Origin: Cellvibrionales bacterium UBA1963
Lineage (GTDB): Bacteria; Pseudomonadota; Gammaproteobacteria; Pseudomonadales; UBA7434
Assembly: GCA_002336035.1 (NCBI GenBank)
Contig: DDED01000025.1
Location: 1-7,164, forward strand
Direction: 5' to 3'
DNA length: 7,164 nt
Under the pieces are notes generated by a model, which saw only the letters and a program-made list of their open reading frames with translations, was not told where the DNA came from and searched no databases. The position numbers and the translations under genes were made by a program. Below are positions 5,553 through 7,164 of the stretch, piece by piece; the first letter of the stretch is position 1, and every line of letters begins with the position of its first letter.

Positions 5553-6998
5553 GTGATGAATAGCCCTGAACTGAATAGCGCCGATATTGCTACCCAAATA
5601 GAGGCTCAATATGCCCATATGAAAAAGGTTCAATTGCGAGAAGGCATGCCCAGTGCGGCTGTTCGTAAAGATCGCCTTCAGCGGTGCATTGATTTATTGG
5701 TCGACCATAAGGATGAGCTGTCAAGCGCATTAGAGCAAGACTTTGGCGGACGTTCACCCAATTTAACCCAGTTGTCAGAAATCATGCAGGGCACGGGCCA
5801 TTATAAGCATGCTATCAAAAATGTTGAAAAATACATGAAAGCCGATAAACGCTCAGCGCCTTTTCCTATTGGTTTATTAGGTTCACGCGCTGAATTACAT
5901 TACCAGCCTAAGGGTGTTGTCGGTATCATGTCGCCATGGAATTTTCCTATTGCCATGGTGTTTGTGCCTTTATGCAACGCTATTACGGCAGGTAATCGAG
6001 CGATCATTAAGCCGTCGGAATTTAATCCTGCGACTGCCGAAATGATTAAGGCCTTAATAGGTCAGTACTTTAGTTCCGATGAAGTGACGGTCTTTACGGG
6101 TGGCGCAGAGGTCGGTGCTGCCTTTAGTACGGTACCGTTTGACCATTTGTTTTTTACTGGCGCGTCAAGCATTGGCCAAAAAGTAATGGAGGCTGCCGCC
6201 AAAAACTTAACGCCCGTGACCTTAGAGTTAGGTGGCAAATCACCTGCACTCATCGATGCGGCATACCCGATTGAATTGGCTGCTGAACGCATTATTAGTG
6301 GCAAGGGCATGAATTCAGGTCAGGTCTGTGTTTCCCCTGATTATGTTTTCGTGCCAGAGCAGGAATTAGAAGCATTTATTGCAAGTAGTCGTGAAACCTT
6401 TATTAGTCAGTTTGCAACAGTGATGGGCAACCCTGACTATACTGCGATGATTAACGATCGTCACTATGGCAGAATTGTGAGTTATTTAGACGAAGCTCGT
6501 GCCGCCGGAGTAAGAATCGAGTCACTCAGCGAAGACGGTTTAACCGAGGGTGATCGGCGTATTCCAATACAGTTGGTGATCAACCCCAGTGATGATTTGC
6601 GCATCATGCAAGATGAAATATTTGGTCCATTAATCGTTATTAAAACCTATACTAATGAGCAAGACTGCATCGATTTTATTAATACACGACCTTCGCCGCT
6701 CGCATTTTATTACTTTGGTGAAGATAAGAAAAAGCAACAGCGCGTGCTTGATAACACCCTATCAGGTGGTGCGACAATTAACAATGTGACGATGCACGTC
6801 AGTTGCTATGACTTGCCATTTGGTGGCGTGGGCAATAGTGGGATGGGCAGTTATCATGGCATTGAAGGATTTAAAACCTTTAGCCACGGTCGCTCGGTGT
6901 TTCGCCAAGGTAAATTAGATTTAGCTAAGTTGGCTGGCACCTTGCCGCCTTACGGTGAGAAAGTGAAAAAAATTCTTGCCGGTCAAATTAAAAAATAA
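5553..6998 (+). CDS. Aldehyde dehydrogenase, coniferyl aldehyde dehydrogenase type
   Basis: This is a full-length, 481-residue, soluble NAD(P)-dependent aldehyde dehydrogenase of the class-3-like branch that includes coniferyl aldehyde dehydrogenases (CalB type, usually about 475-480 residues). It oxidises an aldehyde to the acid through a cysteine thioester. Visible motifs are 'SPWNFP' with Asn130, 'FFTGASSIGQKV' (cofactor fold), 'LELGGKSP' with general base Glu225, 'GQVCVSPDY' with catalytic Cys259, 'EIFGP' with Glu355, and the C-terminal 'PFGGVGNSGMGSYHG'. All catalytic residues are intact. The short N-terminus and the 'VCVSPDY' and 'GSYHG' signatures argue against the longer betaine- or succinate-semialdehyde-type enzymes. 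The substrate is not proven. Relatives act on coniferyl and also long-chain or other aromatic aldehydes, and no other aromatic-degradation gene is in view. It stands alone between 210 bases of upstream DNA and a terminator. Confidence 0.9.
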   Translation: MMNSPELNSADIATQIEAQYAHMKKVQLREGMPSAAVRKDRLQRCIDLLVDHKDELSSALEQDFGGRSPNLTQLSEIMQGTGHYKHAIKNVEKYMKADKRSAPFPIGLLGSRAELHYQPKGVVGIMSPWNFPIAMVFVPLCNAITAGNRAIIKPSEFNPATAEMIKALIGQYFSSDEVTVFTGGAEVGAAFSTVPFDHLFFTGASSIGQKVMEAAAKNLTPVTLELGGKSPALIDAAYPIELAAERIISGKGMNSGQVCVSPDYVFVPEQELEAFIASSRETFISQFATVMGNPDYTAMINDRHYGRIVSYLDEARAAGVRIESLSEDGLTEGDRRIPIQLVINPSDDLRIMQDEIFGPLIVIKTYTNEQDCIDFINTRPSPLAFYYFGEDKKKQQRVLDNTLSGGATINNVTMHVSCYDLPFGGVGNSGMGSYHGIEGFKTFSHGRSVFRQGKLDLAKLAGTLPPYGEKVKKILAGQIKK

Positions 6999-7009
6999 CA
7001 ACCTCCTGT

Positions 7010-7048
7010 TGCGGCAGTGTCTAACGCTGCCGCACCCAATCTTTTTTT
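7010..7048 (+). terminator. Probable Rho-independent terminator after the aldehyde dehydrogenase gene
   Basis: TGCGGCAG (7010-7017) pairs perfectly with CTGCCGCA (7027-7034) across a nine-base loop, giving an eight-base GC-rich stem. A run of seven T follows at 7042-7048, after a seven-base gap that is longer than ideal. It begins 12 bases after the stop codon. The remaining bases to 7164 show no gene I can support. Confidence 0.7.
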
Positions 7049-7164
7049 CTTTCGTTTTGAAACTGAGGCAGCTTGTTTGTTGCCGCTAATACGATCATGC
7101 CTTGCGTCACAATAACATTCGACAACCTGCTTTAATGCATTTCATGATAAGTCGCGAGGCGAAG

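Noticed and set aside
5254..5633. Two short minus-strand frames between the lipoprotein and aldehyde dehydrogenase genes
   Set aside because: They overlap the coding ends of both real genes and have no recognisable domain or good ribosome-binding site.
6062..6310. 82-codon minus-strand frame inside the aldehyde dehydrogenase gene
   Set aside because: A shadow of a strongly conserved plus-strand gene.
7107..7164. Possible C-terminal end of a minus-strand gene entering from the right edge
   Set aside because: Only 18 open codons before a TGA and no recognisable sequence, which is too little to call.

Overview
The window looks like a chromosomal stretch from a Gram-negative bacterium, most likely a gammaproteobacterium and possibly marine. 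That placement is inferred from two outer-membrane-type lipoproteins, moderate GC content, AT-rich intergenic DNA, and a coniferyl-aldehyde-dehydrogenase-type ALDH. No taxonomic marker gene is present. There are no tRNA, rRNA, CRISPR or recognisable insertion sequences.

Left part (1-1201, minus strand): a two-gene unit. The promoter-proximal gene encodes a 151-residue protein with a probable hot-dog (FcoT/thioesterase-like) fold. After a 44-base gap comes a TauD/TfdA-type Fe(II)/2-oxoglutarate oxygenase. The oxygenase frame is split by one in-frame amber codon (489-491), continues open with clear family similarity to the window edge, and is cut off there. It is either a very recent pseudogene, a sequencing error, or a read-through gene.

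Middle-left (1202-2069): an AT-rich divergent intergenic region of nearly 870 bases with no supportable gene. It holds a perfect 8-4-8 palindrome, several short perfect inverted repeats with 3-base centres, a hairpin, and five copies of GTTAGG/CCTAAC. One of those copies lies in the spacer of a candidate promoter for the rightward genes.

Middle (2070-4692, plus strand): three closely spaced genes, probably co-transcribed. They are an exported lipoprotein of the formylglycine-generating-enzyme (SUMF1) family that keeps both active-site cysteines, a membrane steroid 5-alpha-reductase homologue very like the animal enzymes, and a calcineurin-like metallophosphoesterase. No sulfatase is in view, so the FGE-type protein has no visible client. 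The reductase next door allows a tentative link to steroid or sterol-like (possibly sulfated) substrates, but the window does not prove it.

Right part (4693-7164, plus strand): a small four-cysteine lipoprotein of unknown function with its own candidate promoter, then a full-length aldehyde dehydrogenase of the coniferyl aldehyde type followed by a plausible Rho-independent terminator. These two look like separate transcription units.
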